A stretch of 64,000 nt of DNA from Capitulum mitella (taxonomy: Eukaryota > Arthropoda > Thecostraca > Pollicipedomorpha > Pollicipedidae): the NCBI GenBank assembly GCA_030062745.1, contig CP099839.1:42705891-42769890 (forward strand). The letters are read 5' to 3'. Shown here one piece after another: positions 35,425-47,567 of the stretch; positions within the stretch are counted from its first letter, which is position 1, and every line of letters begins with the position of its first letter. The notes under the pieces are model-generated. The model did no database searches. It was not told where the DNA came from and was given only the letters and a program-made list of their open reading frames with translations. The position numbers and the translations under genes are program-made.

Positions 35425-37690
35425 GTTTCCCTCGGGATGTCTCAGGCGCTCCTTTGGCAGTATCAGGGACACCTTGGGCAGTGTCAGGGACCCATCTGGC
35501 AGTTTGAGGAACACTTAGCCATCTCGGGTTCCCTCATGTTCAGGAGCGCATCCAGGATTTTTTAAGGTGGCGGAGGGGGGGGGGGGCAGAGTTCAGTGTG
35601 AATTCGTACGTGAACTCGTACGTGAACTCATACGAAAACCGCCTGCCGGGAAGACGATGTGCAATTGTTTTCACAAAAACTGCGGGCCTAAGGGGGAAGG
35701 GTGGGCGGGCCCCTAGGCCCCCTTGGCTGTGCCTGTGCTCCTGTCATCCCTGGGGAATTTTCACCATCTAAGAGGCCTCTCAGGCGGTGACAAGAACCCT
35801 TTATAGGTCCCTCTCTGCCGTGACAGAGGCGCCTCTGACAAAGCTCGAAGTCCTTTGACTGTTTCGGGAGCTGTCTGGACTTCTCCTCTTGTCGTCTCTG
35901 TTGAATAGGAACATTTTTGCCGTCTCAAGAGGCCTTTGGCAGTTACAAAATTTGCCCTTTTGGCAATGTCAGGGACTCCCTTGCAGTATCATGGGCCCTC
36001 TGAACGTCTCCGGTAGATGGCGGTAGATGGCACCTTGCCGTATCAGGGGTATTCCTCTGTCACATGGGGTATATTTGGCAGTCTTAACGTCCCTCTAGTC
36101 GTATCAGGGGCCTCTGTTGACTCTGCAGGGACCTCCCTGGCAGTCTCAGAGGAACTTTTCTGAGCCAGAAGCTCGCCTAACACACTCGTGGGCAGGTGCA
36201 CAGCCAGCCAAGAATTTCGGGGGAGGGGGTCTTCGCCCAGTGGTGGGCCCCTCACTTCATGTGGACCCCTTGGGCAAAAATACCAACATAACATTTCACA
36301 AGAGGCTCGCAGAGGGGTACAGCCCGTCCAAAACTTCGGGGGGCGCGTGGCCAATGGTGAGCCGTATCCTATGAGTGGGTCCCCTGAATAAAAACAGTCT
36401 GTTAAAAATTTTACGACGATGGACGCTTGCCGTTGATAAACTTTATTAATTGCAACCAGCTAGCTGTTCTCTAAATGTCGATGATCGCGCCAAAAACAAT
36501 TTTTTTTCTGGGGACCACCATAGCTGTCAGGAGGGCCCTCTGCATAACGTCAGGAGGCTCCTCTACACACCAGGGGCCTCCCCACAGGCCGTAAGCGAGC
36601 TCCTCCACAGGTCAGCAGAGGGTCCTACAGCGGCGGCAAGGGCCCATGCATGTCAGAAGGGGTCCCTTCATACCGACAGGGGGCCAGCTACAGGAAACAG
36701 GAGGCCCTTTCCGGCCGGGAGGGGCCCTTGCAGACCGGCAGGGCCCCATAGAACGGCAGGGGTCCCTCCACATACCAGCAAAGATCCCGAAGGCTGGGAA
36801 GGACCCATAGGCCAGCAGGGAGCTCTACAGACCGGCAGGTGGTCCCTACAGGACGGTAGGAGCCCCAAGACCGGCAGGAGGCCCCCTACAGGCCGGCAGG
36901 GGGTCTGTGCAGGCCGGCAGGGGGTCCCTGCAGGTCGGCAAAAGGCCCCATGTAGGTCAGCAGGAGCCCTACAAACTGGCAGGGGACCCTACAGGCCGGC
37001 AGAGGCCCCTATAGGCCGGCAGGGCGCCCCTACAGGCTGGCAAGGAGCCCGCATAGGCTGGCAGGAGGCAGTACAGACCGGCAAGGTGTCCCCTTCAGGC
37101 CAATAAGAGTCACTTTATGGGCTTGGATCTCTTTAAGCGATCTTATGGACCTTTTGCCGTGTTGGAACCCCTCTTACGGTCCCGGAGACCCTTGGAGAAT
37201 TTCAGAGGCCCTTCTATCCATCTTAGAGGGCCATCTTGCCGTCTCGGGGTCTCATTAGCCTTCCTGGAGTCCCTCTGGCCGCATCAGGAGCCTTCAGCTT
37301 TTCACGCAGGTCCTTGAGACCCATTCGGGGCCTCTGTGCCATTCCAGAGGTCCCCATGCCGTCCAAGGGGCTCAGTCCTCATCTTGGCCGCCTCAGGGCC
37401 CTGTGACCCTTCTGGTCCCAGGGGCAATCTGCCGCGTTTGGGCCCTGTTATGGTCTCAGGGGCCCTTCTACGCATCTCAGGGGTCATCTAGCCCTTCCAG
37501 AGGCCCCCTGACTGCATCAAGAACCCGTCACATTTTCACTGAGACCCTGTGAAGCTCATGCAGGTCCTCTTTTGAGTCTGAGAGGAGTTCCTTTGGGACC
37601 AGCTCGAGAGGGGCGCCTTCTCGGGCCTCGGAGGGGGGGGGGGGCGACCGTCCCCATCGCGCCGCCCTTGAATCCGCGCCTGCTGGACCA
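35425..37690. repeat. Degenerate about 21-bp minisatellite, copy 2 of a segmental duplication
   Basis: It matches 32.9-34.45 kb in the same order and orientation. It is longer because it contains a short dispersed element (35.54-35.74 kb) and an extra block at about 36.5-37.1 kb made of 'TACAGGCCGGCAGGGGCCC'-type units about 20-25 bp long. No gene is seen. Confidence 0.65.
35540..35741 (-). repeat. Short dispersed element, copy C (inverted)
   Basis: Reverse-orientation copy of the family at 27.1 and 30.2 kb. It shows the complement of the core around 'CGCCTGCCGGGAAGACGATG' and a 'GCATCCAGGATTTTTTAAGG' end. Confidence 0.65.
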
Positions 37691-38353
37691 AAGGTCCCTC
37701 ACTTTTCGTCGCCTTCCTACATTCCTACACCCCTGATTAAACTGTAGGCAGTAGTGCGAATTTTGGGTTATAGTGAAAGTTCGCTTGCGATCATAAAAGG
37801 AATTTAAACTCATGCTCTTGGCCTTGTCAAGAAGCATTTGAATGAAGTTTCATGTTTTTACGTAAAGTAGTTTGCATCAGAGAATCGTGTTCAGACCTGT
37901 AGGCCAGACCTTGGCCTGCTTGGCCAAGCTCGGTAAGGAAAGAAAAGCTTGGCGCTTGTCCATCTCGAGTTACAATGACTGCGCTATACAGACAAATCTC
38001 CGGCGCAAGTAAATACATTTTGAACGTGGAGAGGACTGAGCGCATTGACTCGGAGTAAATGATGTGCAGCATCGCAGAAATTGAACTTGAAGAATTCAGG
38101 GAAATATTAGACGTCGTGGTGGTAAGGGTCGGCGCCTACATTTGTTATTTTCGTAGTACTTGGCAGCTGGTTTGGTCTGTGCTGTGATTCGCAACCAAAC
38201 GAATGCATTCACTGCCTGATTCACTGAGCCCAGCAAATTCCAATCCTGGCAGGAAAAGCATAAAACCCCTGATTTCTGAAGTGATTCGGAATTGGGATAA
38301 GCATACTTTGTAAGGGATGTGTGCTTGTATTCTCATTTCTAATGAGTAAATCC

Positions 38354-40800
38354 GCTGGATTTATTTAGGGTAATTATGCATGGTTTCTGCTTGGTACTCC
38401 AATGTACAATTTGGTTTGGTGAGAATTAAGGGTTTAGAGATAAGCAGTGGACTGCTGCTCATATTTTTTCAGTGGCCTGCCTGCTCACAAAAGTATTTAT
38501 TCTAATAGGTTTCTCCCTGAATTGAGGCAGGTTAAGCCAGGTTTTGTGTCTGGTACACCCAGTTCTCATCAGTGCAAACTGTGGCAGGTGTACATCTGAA
38601 GTGTATTAGAGCCTTAGGTTATTGGCCTTGCAGTCTGTACCATTTTCAGCCAGCCTTGCTATTTTTCCATGGATCTTCACTGGTGTAGAGTGAGATGCAT
38701 TGCAAATGAGCCAGATTGTGGGTAAAATGTGCACTGTCCACAAAATATGACCAGTAAAAATAAGTGGTGGAGGAGTACTGCATAATGGACCCTGAATTTT
38801 ATTGGGACTCAGTTGAAATGATAATTGGTTATGACAAATGCTAATAATTTAAGAGGAATAAACTGACATGGGAGTTTTCCAGTCCTCTGACAGCAAAGTG
38901 TTTCCTGAATTTCATCCTGGGGCAAAATCAAAAGCTTTTGAAAAGGGAAGGCTGGCAGCATGACCAGGCTGGCCTTGTTCTGCATTGCTCCATATGTAGC
39001 CCAAGCAAACTTCCAACAGCCATGAATTACAGCTGCAGTTGGATTGGGTTATAACCATTTTCATCTGTCTAGAGCAGACAATGACAATGAGTACAAATTA
39101 GTTTTTTTTGGTATAAGTCAGTTACAACATCATACCTGCTTACTGGATGGAAACCATCATTTGCTTCCAGTAAGAAATATGTCAACTGCAGGTGCATTCA
39201 GCTGAGGGAAAAACATTAAGCTAATCATTTTCCATGGGGTAATTATGCACAAAGATTTTCCATTTGTTTACCACTGCCAGAAGCTGTTTGCCAGTTTTGT
39301 ATCATGCACATCTTAGACAGCTTTGTGTTAGTGGTGTCAAATAGGATTCCAGAGAATTTTCCACAGTTTGGGATAATTATCCAAGATAATCCCATGGTCA
39401 AATGCACTCATTATGTAGCTTCACACCATTAATGTGGCTTTCTCATGAAGGCACAAGATCAGACATTTTGTAGCATAATATGCCTTTGGAGTACATATTT
39501 TCTAGTGCTCTTGAACACCAAAAAAACTTTTTCCACCTTTGCTGCAGGATGACCAGAATTGGTGAATGTGTGACAGTCTGTTCCATTTTTCTGCAGTCTG
39601 TTGTGGTTGAATGTTTCTTCTCTTTCTGATATGTCCAGAACCTCTGTCATTGAGAAATGAGTTGGCAGGTTCAGGCTAATTGCCTTAGTGCACAGCTGTA
39701 TGCTTTTGAGCAATGAAATATGTTTCAGTGCAGTTCAGCAGCAGTAAGGAGCAAATGCTGCAAAATCAAAGAAATGTGCATTACAGTGCATTTTTATTTC
39801 CAGACAGTGGGTTTGCAATAACTGGTGGTGATGTTATGAGGTCCTAATAAAATAATCATGCTGAATGCTTGTATAAAACTCTGACTTTTCATGGCACAAT
39901 GTTGTACAAGACATTTCATCATTTTCTTTTTCAGGCTTTTCTGGCAGTAGACAAGTTGTAGGTGAATTGAAGTTAATCAGGATGGCAGAGGATAACCATT
40001 TTCCTCATGTTATTGTAAGTGGCTGAGTGGAGAAGCATGGACATGTGTTCACTAAAAATTTATAAGATTCGTTTTGATTTTTTTCTTTTATGCCACTAGA
40101 TGGCAAATCTGCTTTTAAAAATATGTGATGGGTGTCATGTTTATGTTTTGTATAAACTTAAAACTGCTTTTGGATTTGTTGCTGAATGTAAAGCAGTGTG
40201 GCACAGTAAAGAATTAAAGTTGTTTAGTAGGACTGGTCCTTGCACATCATTACCTGACATCCCAGTTTGCTATCATATACCTTGGTTGCAGATGGTGAAT
40301 ATGCCAGGTTGTGAGAAATTCATCATAAATCTGGCTCATGGCAGTCACAACAATGTCATCCTTCATGCTGCAGATTACAAAGCTGGTCCCAACACCTCTG
40401 AAGATCACAGTAAGGCAATATACCTGTCATTGTTCTTTCATGGTTCAAGACTGAAGGCAGTATACCTGTTCGTATTGCAGTCTGAGAGGATTTAGATTAG
40501 CGGACAAAAGATGTAGTGCAGTCTCTCTTGCATTTGACGTCTATGGCTTAGAAAATATGCCCAATGTTGTACCTTTCACAAAAGTTGATGGATGCATGCC
40601 AGAGTGATATTTCATTGACATTAGTCATCCCTGGATGGTAGAAGAAACAGAAAGCTGACCTCGTTTCAAATTTAGGCAGAAATGAGGTAATTTTTTGCCC
40701 AAACTGGGCGTACAGAAAAATGCCAGCATTGCTGAAAGACAAGACTTTGAATGACAGTTCTACATGTTTTCAATAAAACAGTACACTTCTGTCTGTTTTG
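38354..40800. other. CpG-depleted block covering the presumed 5' part of NUP85
   Basis: Reading base by base, no CG dinucleotide occurs between about 38354 and 40069, and only a handful occur up to 40800; the flanks are CpG-rich. TG and CA are correspondingly frequent. This is the usual signature of long-term cytosine methylation in the germline. The block ends shortly before NUP85 exon 3 and includes exons 1 and 2, so it probably marks the first part of the transcription unit. An upstream untranslated exon or promoter near 38.2-38.3 kb is inferred, not seen. Confidence 0.7.
39935..39981 (+). other. Presumed 5'-UTR part of the NUP85 first coding exon
   Basis: A strong polypyrimidine tract and acceptor (TTTTCTTTTTCAG) ends at 39934, 47 bases before the proposed start codon. 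This implies at least one upstream untranslated exon, which I could not locate. Confidence 0.45.
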
Positions 40801-43800
40801 TTTCTCTGGTGTGGTCTACGTGACAACGTAGCAACGGACAAAAACGTCATCCTGCTTTGTTACCAGTCTGCGATCACATTTTGTGCGGTATTTTTCTCGT
40901 GTGTCGCATACCCTTGATCTTTATTTCAGGTCTTTCGTCGGTTGCCACTTGTCTTCAGGAAGTATTCTTGACGAGCAATGAGTTTCCGCCGTGGTGGCGC
41001 CAGTTAGCGAACGAGTCAGCTGGCGTGTTCCTGGACGTCCAGGCGTGCGATGCCAGTCAGGGGGAAGCCACCCTTCGGCAAAGTCTGCTCAATTTCAGCC
41101 GACGATACAGGTCTCTGCCGTTCCACAGCTGTCATGTGCTAACCTCACACGGCTCTGATGTACCCTGCAGCGGACTCAGAATGATAGTCAATGCATTGGT
41201 TGGCTGGACCGTCCTCTTTCTTATGGCTCAGTTTGGCAATGAGCTGAGCCTGCCCCTGTTAGAAGAGAATGTCAAAATACCGCAAAATATAGAACTGACA
41301 TCTTCATAGGGGATAAACAGCTGCGTTTTGGGCTTCGACTGTGAAGGTCGTCTACTCTGGTCAGAACGCTTGGCCACAGATCTGCGTATGTCATTTGCTG
41401 CTACAAGTACTTGCAGTTTCAATATATTCTGCGCTCGTGCCACCAGGTTAACAGTGGGCATGTTAAACGTCTGTACCGGAGTTTCCCATCTGTGTCGGAT
41501 TTCGTACGTGTATTGTCCTTCCCGCAGACCGAGTGTGTAAGAAGGCAGTATCGCCGTTCTTCATTACTGGCGTCCCGTCCTTGCATGTCGATGCAGGTCC
41601 TGTCTGCGGGCCAGTATGGAGACAGTGTCGGAGAGTGGTGGGACCGACTCCATCACGCACCGCCAGCTGCTGGACAGCGTGGAGATGATATGGAACCTCT
41701 GCGAGATTCTGCTCATCGAACAGAAGCGAGGTGTGGATCAGAGGGGGGGGGGGCAGCACCAAGTTTGAGCTGTTTGTAAATTAGATGAAGATCTCCTGAG
41801 GTAAGGTTAAGTAATTTTTTATCAAGGACATACTGGTGGTGGGACCATGTGGCTCTCATAAGTCTACCCCTCCCACCAGGGTGTGGGTGTTTAAAGTGTG
41901 TAGCGTAATATTAGTTTGAAATCAGGAATACTTTTGTCCCACTTAAAAATGGGTGATGCGTTTTTCATCTATTGCTCTATTGACTAATGGCCCGGAAAAT
42001 CCAGTAAAGTAGGGGTCCCCTGACCTATAGAAGAGCTCATGTATTTTGCGCGTATCCCGAGCCCAAATGGTGGGGCTGATTGCCGCCACCTCCCTCCACT
42101 GGGGGCCAAATACAGGAAAACAGCACTGTACTGCACCCAGCCACCGTCCGGGCCAAGCGCTCTCGAGGCGTTCTTGCATTTTGCGGCTTCCGCAAGCTCT
42201 GAAAGGTTCACAGGCCAAAGCTGGAAAGAACTGGGGACAGAGATTGGGGGTCTCCGCATTGACTGGCCGGCAGGCAGTCGGCCATCTGAGGACGCGCTGA
42301 ACTCGTCCGTGCCGTATCTCTGCCTTGCTCTGTCGGTTACCTGTGCTGAGGCTACTAGGCTTGGGGCTTCAGGTTCCTTTCGGGTTTCGTCAGAACTCTG
42401 TAAATCTAACGTCGTGAACTTCCGACTGACGAACTTGTGGCGCGCTCTCCTGAGCAGGGTTTTGACTCTGTTGCGGAGTCGACAGACGTCAGCTCGGGAT
42501 TCAGGTGTTGGAAAGTGTAACCAGGCGCAGAATGCCTTGTCTCTCTCCAGCGTCGCCTCTCGCAGCTCGGTTCTCCGTAATCCAGGAGCGGTTTGGGGAT
42601 AAAGCGTCTGATACGTGTCGGGCAGTGCTAGCCTGCGATTTCTTCCCAGATGCGATACTCCGACCACCTTCTTTAGGTCAGCTCTGTGGCACGTAGGAGC
42701 CCAGTCAGATGGCAACTGGTCCTGGCAGATAGTGTTTCAGTCGGCTGGACTCCAGTTGCGGGTTCAGATAAGATACAGTTGCCGATAAAATTGATCAGAT
42801 TACTGGTGATGTAGAATGTGTACTCCATGATGTTGACAAACTGGCTCTGCCATCTAGCTTTCACCACAGCAGTGTTTTCATCCTCCGGTTTCACTTCGTA
42901 GTAGCAAGTCTCCAGCCTCCCCGTAGTTACCTCTGCCGGAACTCCGACTCCCGTTCCTCGCCGTCCGGCGGTGGGCGCCTTGTGCTCGGCCCCCCCCCCC
43001 CCCGCCGTCCCGGTCGGTGCCGCGTTACGACGGACCGCCGCGGGGCATGGCCAGCGTAACCGGGGCCACCTCCCGACCAGGTGGCGTCTTGCTACGCCAG
43101 CTGCTCGACTGGGTGCGCCAGCACGCCACCCAGTTTGACGAGTCGGCCGCAGCCGTCACCGAGGCCGAAGTGCCCGAGAGTCACCCGCAGTACTGGAACA
43201 CGGTGCGTACCGCTGCCGGGCGGCCGGAACCGGCGGACTGGGGCAGTGATGGGTGCAAGTAGAGAACCGCCACAACAGTCCGGTGTGTCAGTGCGTAATT
43301 GGTAACCAGTATCCCAGTTGTGAGGCGTTGCGAGCATCGGCAAACGCCATGTCATGTTAACCAGTATCCCCGTTGTGAAGCGTTGCGAGCACCAGCTTAC
43401 ACCATGCTGAGGGTAAGTATGCCGTCATCTGGCGCTTTGCCGAGCAGGGATGGGTGGAACTCTGTCTATTGCCGCCGGACCACTGCGGTCGGCCACCAGT
43501 CCTGTGCCTTCAGACGGCCATATTTCGGAGAGGTGTCCGGACGTGCGCGGACGCCGCTGACGACGGTCGCCGGCGCCGCCAGGTGTACGGCTTCGTGCTG
43601 CAGGGCCGCCAGGACGCGGCGCGCAAGATGCTCCGGCTGCACAGCGGCTTCGGCGCGGAGGCGTTCGCCAGCGCCGACGAGCTGCTGCGCAAGATGCCGA
43701 CCTTCACGGAGGGCGGCGCGGCCGATTTCGAGCTGCGCTGGCGCCAGTGGCAGGATCAGTGCATCCGCCGCCTGGAGGACGGCGAGTTCAGCTACAGCCT

Positions 43801-46800
43801 CCGCCTGCAGAAGCTGGTCAAGGTGACGGCCACGGCGACGCAGCCGCCGGGGATTCCGGTCAGGACGGGGACTGTTGTCCGCACGTTCACGTTGAGAGAC
43901 TACAAACGTTTCTGGAGTAGCGTTGCTTTGGATCCGCCTCGAATGAAGGCCTCCCGTGAACGGTGGCAACTGGCGCTGCGCTATTCTCCCGTGTACTGCA
44001 CCGTTAATAGTAAATCAGTACGTCCCTGTTAATATGTGTGTGCGTTAAATGCGCGCGGTAGCTTTTATCACCGGCCTCATGGACATTATCTCTACGCATT
44101 TCTTGTGCTGACTGAATACCAAGGTTTTCCCGAGCTGTCTTCAGACCGGACCGGTGGCTGTGGGCGTTGCCAGTTGCAGCCGCGGCCTCCGTCACTCCTG
44201 CAGGCGTGACACTGACCGCCCCGCTGTTCTGTCGGGCAGATCCTGTGCGGGGACGCACCTACCTTTGAGGAGCTGTACCAGGAGATGGGCTCCTGGTACC
44301 ACCTGATGGTGTCCTACACGCTGTATTCGCGGCCCTGGGTGGGCATCTTCGACCTCAGGTAGCGCGGCGGTCGGACGTGACGCCAGGGGGACGGCCCGCA
44401 GACGCCTTCTCTGGCACTCCTCAAGCCCTGTCCATTCTCTTTGACCACTGTGTTGTTTCGTTGTACTGGAATCGTTTCCTGCGTTGTGTGTCGACAGTTT
44501 TGTCCTGATCGGCCTAGTGTTTAAAGGGTACCCCATGGTTGAATCCTAGGTGCAGTCGTCGTGCTAAAAACCGTATTTGAATTGAATGGTTTGGTCATCG
44601 CTCTTTACCTATAGTGCTGAATGTAACGCGAGGTGACCTGAGACGGGAAGCGGTGAGACGCCGCGCCGGCCGGCCGGCCCGGCCGCTGACTTCCGTCCGG
44701 TCGCCGGCAGGCACGCCGCGGAGGACAGCATCGAGGTGTTCGGCGGCGCCGGTCAGCGCTCGGCGCTGGACGTCATGCTGCGGGCCGTGGTGGACGGCGA
44801 CGTGCACGCGCTGCTGAAGACGGCGCAGGCCACGCTGCCGGACGGCTGGCTGACGGCGCACCTGGCCGACCTGCTGCACCGGCTCAACCGCGGCCACCCG
44901 GCCAGCGTCCTGTCCGAGCTGCGCCAGCACCTGCTGCTGGAGTACGGCGCCGCGCTGGCCGCCAGCCGTCCGCTCTGGCAGCTGGCGGCCGTCTACCTGG
45001 ACCGGTGCGGCCAGCAGGGCCGCGCCCGGCTGGCGCTGCTTCTGGAGCGGCTCGAGCCCGACTCGGACCGCCGCGCCCGCAAAATTATCGAGGTGAGCGG
45101 CCGCCGGCCCACCGCGTCACGGCCACGGGATGCGATCAGGCCTGCGTTAAAAGGTGCCCCGTCCCGGTACGGCGAAAGATGCGGGGGGAGTGCTCTCTAT
45201 GTCAGGGTTCGATTGAGTAGGCTCCCTTCTCATCACGGTTGGAGGTTCGTTTGCGACTCCGGGCGCCGAGCTCTAGCCGGGTGCAGGTGGCGACCATGGT
45301 ACGGCCGGGTGGCTACATTCATGCCTGCCTGCGGGGCCGCCGATTCGTTCATACGTCTGCAGACTGCACGGTGTTCGACCGTCTCGCCGTTTCTCTGCTC
45401 TCTCTCTGTCCTGACGGGGTCCGGCCCGGGCGCTGAGCAGTGTGGCCTGCCGCCGCCAGGTGGCTGAGAGTCGCGGGCTGACGGAGGTGGCCAGCTCGGT
45501 GGCGCAGGTGATGGGCCGGCGCGCGCTGCGCGCTGGCCAGCTGGGCACGGCGCTGGCCTGGGCGTTGCGTTCCGAGAACGCGGCGCTGGCCTCGCAGCTG
45601 GCCGACACGCTGGTCAAACAGTACACCAACAGCGGCAGCTTCTCCAGCGCCGACTTCATCGACAACCTCGGCTCTGGCATGCTCAAAAGCGACCGTCTCA
45701 TGTTCCTCGGTGAGTGATTGCTTCTAGTGGTGTGCGTCGAGTGTGAATCGTAACATGCCAAATGGCGAAATAGGCGGACGGTTTGACCATGTCGTCTTCG
45801 CAAGATTGACTCGTGTCGTGCTTGTGTGGCTAACTCGGTCGCCTATCGGACGGCCGTATGTAATGGGATGTGCACGCTGTTGGGTTCCGCCGGGCCGGGT
45901 ATTGGGCCTCAGCCGGGGCGGACCCTGACTGTCTCCCCGTTCTCCTGCTGTCAGGGAAGTACCGCGAGTTCCACCGGCTTTACGAAGAGGGCCGGCTGGC
46001 CGAGGCCGCCACGCTGCTGGTCACACTCATGACCTCACAGCTGGCTCCCAAATAGTGAGTACAGGCCCGGCCACCAGTCATCAAACCACAGTGATTTGGG
46101 GGCTCCGGACCTGGTGGTGGGGGCTCCGGGCCCTGGTGGTGGGGGCTCCGGGCGCTGGTGGTGGGGGCTCCGGGCCCTGGTGGTGGGGGCTCGGGGCCTC
46201 GGTGGTGGGGGCTCGGGGCCTCGGTGGTGGGGACTGGTGAACAGCGGACTCCGGCGGTTGAGAGCTACGACAGCCGGGCTGCCCACAGTGACGCACCAGG
46301 CGCGGGAACTGCTGACAGCTGTGGTGACTCAGAGGTCAAGGTTGGGACATTGTTATCTGCTTCCATCGTCATCGTGGTTCGAATATCGGCCGCGTCATTC
46401 TGATTGGGACGCGACGTCATGATATAAATGATGGGCCACCCCCGTCGACACGACGTTCAGCGACGCGGATGGCTTGTTGCCGGGAATGCTGGTTTCGCGT
46501 GCTTGTGACTGGCTGACGCAAATGAAAAATCCCAGCTGGCTGTCGAAGTCGCAGACAGCGTGCCGTTGCCTGTAGTCCCGGTACAGCACATCAAGCAGCC
46601 GTTTAATCCGCTGCCAGCCCGATGGCCGTCATGTATATCCGCACGTTTTCGTTAAGAGACCACTGATGCCGGTATTTCTCCGATCTCAGCCTTGGCTCAC
46701 AGCGGCTGTTCGTCGGCGGCCGGTGTGAGGGATCAGTCAGGCCCGTGGCCGCCGACCGGCGCGCGCTGCGCCCGCGACCGTCGGTTCATGTCACGGCGAA

Positions 46801-47409
46801 ATGTCGTGTGGTCGCTTGACGAATCGTGTAACGAACCTCTGGTAGATTGCATGTATTGGACCTTACAGGGCATATCGTAAATGAACATGTGACGGGCCAA
46901 ACGATGCGCCGTGCAGCATTCGTGGCGGTAATGGGTCATGTGATCTTTTGCAGAGCGTTTGATGTATCCCGTGTGACGTTGTCGGCCCGTTGCAGCTTCT
47001 GGCTGACGCTGCTGATCGACGCTGTGCCGCTGCTGGAGAACGAGGAGGTCGTCATCTCCTCATCGCAGACGTACGACCTCATCAGCTGCGTGGAGCAGCT
47101 GAAGCGGTCAGGTGCGGCGCCCTGCCCGGCGTCGGCGGACACTCGTGACATAGCTGCGTTAACTGCCGACCGGTAACAACCCCAGTCTCCCTTGTATTTT
47201 GGCAACCGTCAGCGTCTCATTCGGGACGCCGGGACAAGACCCGGCCGCCGTGCCGGTCCGGTGAGGTGTCCGTGCCCTGGTCTCTGACTGTGCGTGTGCC
47301 GCCGGCAGAGGAGCTGGACGATGGCTCGGCGGACGTGAAGCTGGTCCGGCTGGCCCTGTCGCAGAACCTGGCCCGCGCCATCATCGCCGAGAGTTCCGCC
47401 GCGTCCTGA
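39982..47409 (+). CDS. NUP85: Nuclear pore complex protein Nup85, 12 coding exons
   Basis: Structural subunit of the Nup107-160 (Y) complex of the nuclear pore, where Nup85 binds Seh1. Exons are 39982-40014, 40292-40409, 40930-41110, 41597-41730, 43081-43202, 43583-43822, 44240-44358, 44711-45092, 45460-45709, 45955-46054, 46996-47111 and 47309-47409. All junctions are GT-AG, the phases agree throughout, and the sum is 631 aa (human 656). Family-conserved strings include [123 protein letters not shown] and [14 protein letters not shown]. The protein is an alpha-helical solenoid (ACE1 fold in the family). Exons 3-12 are secure. Exons 1-2 (start [11 protein letters not shown], then [10 protein letters not shown]) are weaker, but splice phases match and PG..K…NL aligns with the human N-terminus. 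A variant polyadenylation signal AATACA lies near 47496. Confidence 0.95.
41984..42745 (-). pseudogene. Non-LTR retrotransposon (LINE) fragment in NUP85 intron 4
   Basis: A minus-strand frame of about 240 codons carries features of the endonuclease-to-reverse-transcriptase linker. There is a charged stretch RDKAFCAW…[22 protein letters not shown], typical of the 'RNxVxxxIRxAKxxY' region, followed by SRALGPDG, the (S)xGPDG motif that opens the reverse transcriptase domain. The frame then appears to shift and no catalytic FADD-type box follows, so the copy is truncated and decayed. It is inserted opposite to NUP85. The clade (RTE, Jockey or other) cannot be told. Confidence 0.65.
46098..46231. 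repeat. 22-bp minisatellite in NUP85 intron 10
   Basis: Six tandem copies of a 22-bp unit, GGGCTCCGGGCCCTGGTGGT plus GG, the last two with a CTCGGGGCCTCGG variant. The array lies wholly inside the intron between exons 10 and 11. Confidence 0.9.
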
Positions 47410-47567
47410 GACGGACGCCGCCGCGCACGCCCCTCAGTCAGTACTGTGTACTGAGAGGGGAGGACGCTCAGCACCGACAGCCACGTGTTTGTAAGAAAAT
47501 ACACCGTTCGAGACGTGCTCCCGTCATGCGTTCCGTAACGGAAGCAGAGAGAACGCTCCGGTACGAG

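Noticed and set aside
40100..40495. 131-codon frame beginning [11 protein letters not shown], considered as a NUP85 exon
   Set aside because: Only its part 40292-40409 fits. That part has its own acceptor (GGTTGCAG), the right phase on both sides and an alignment to the Nup85 N-terminus. The upstream part has no counterpart in the family and is treated as intron.
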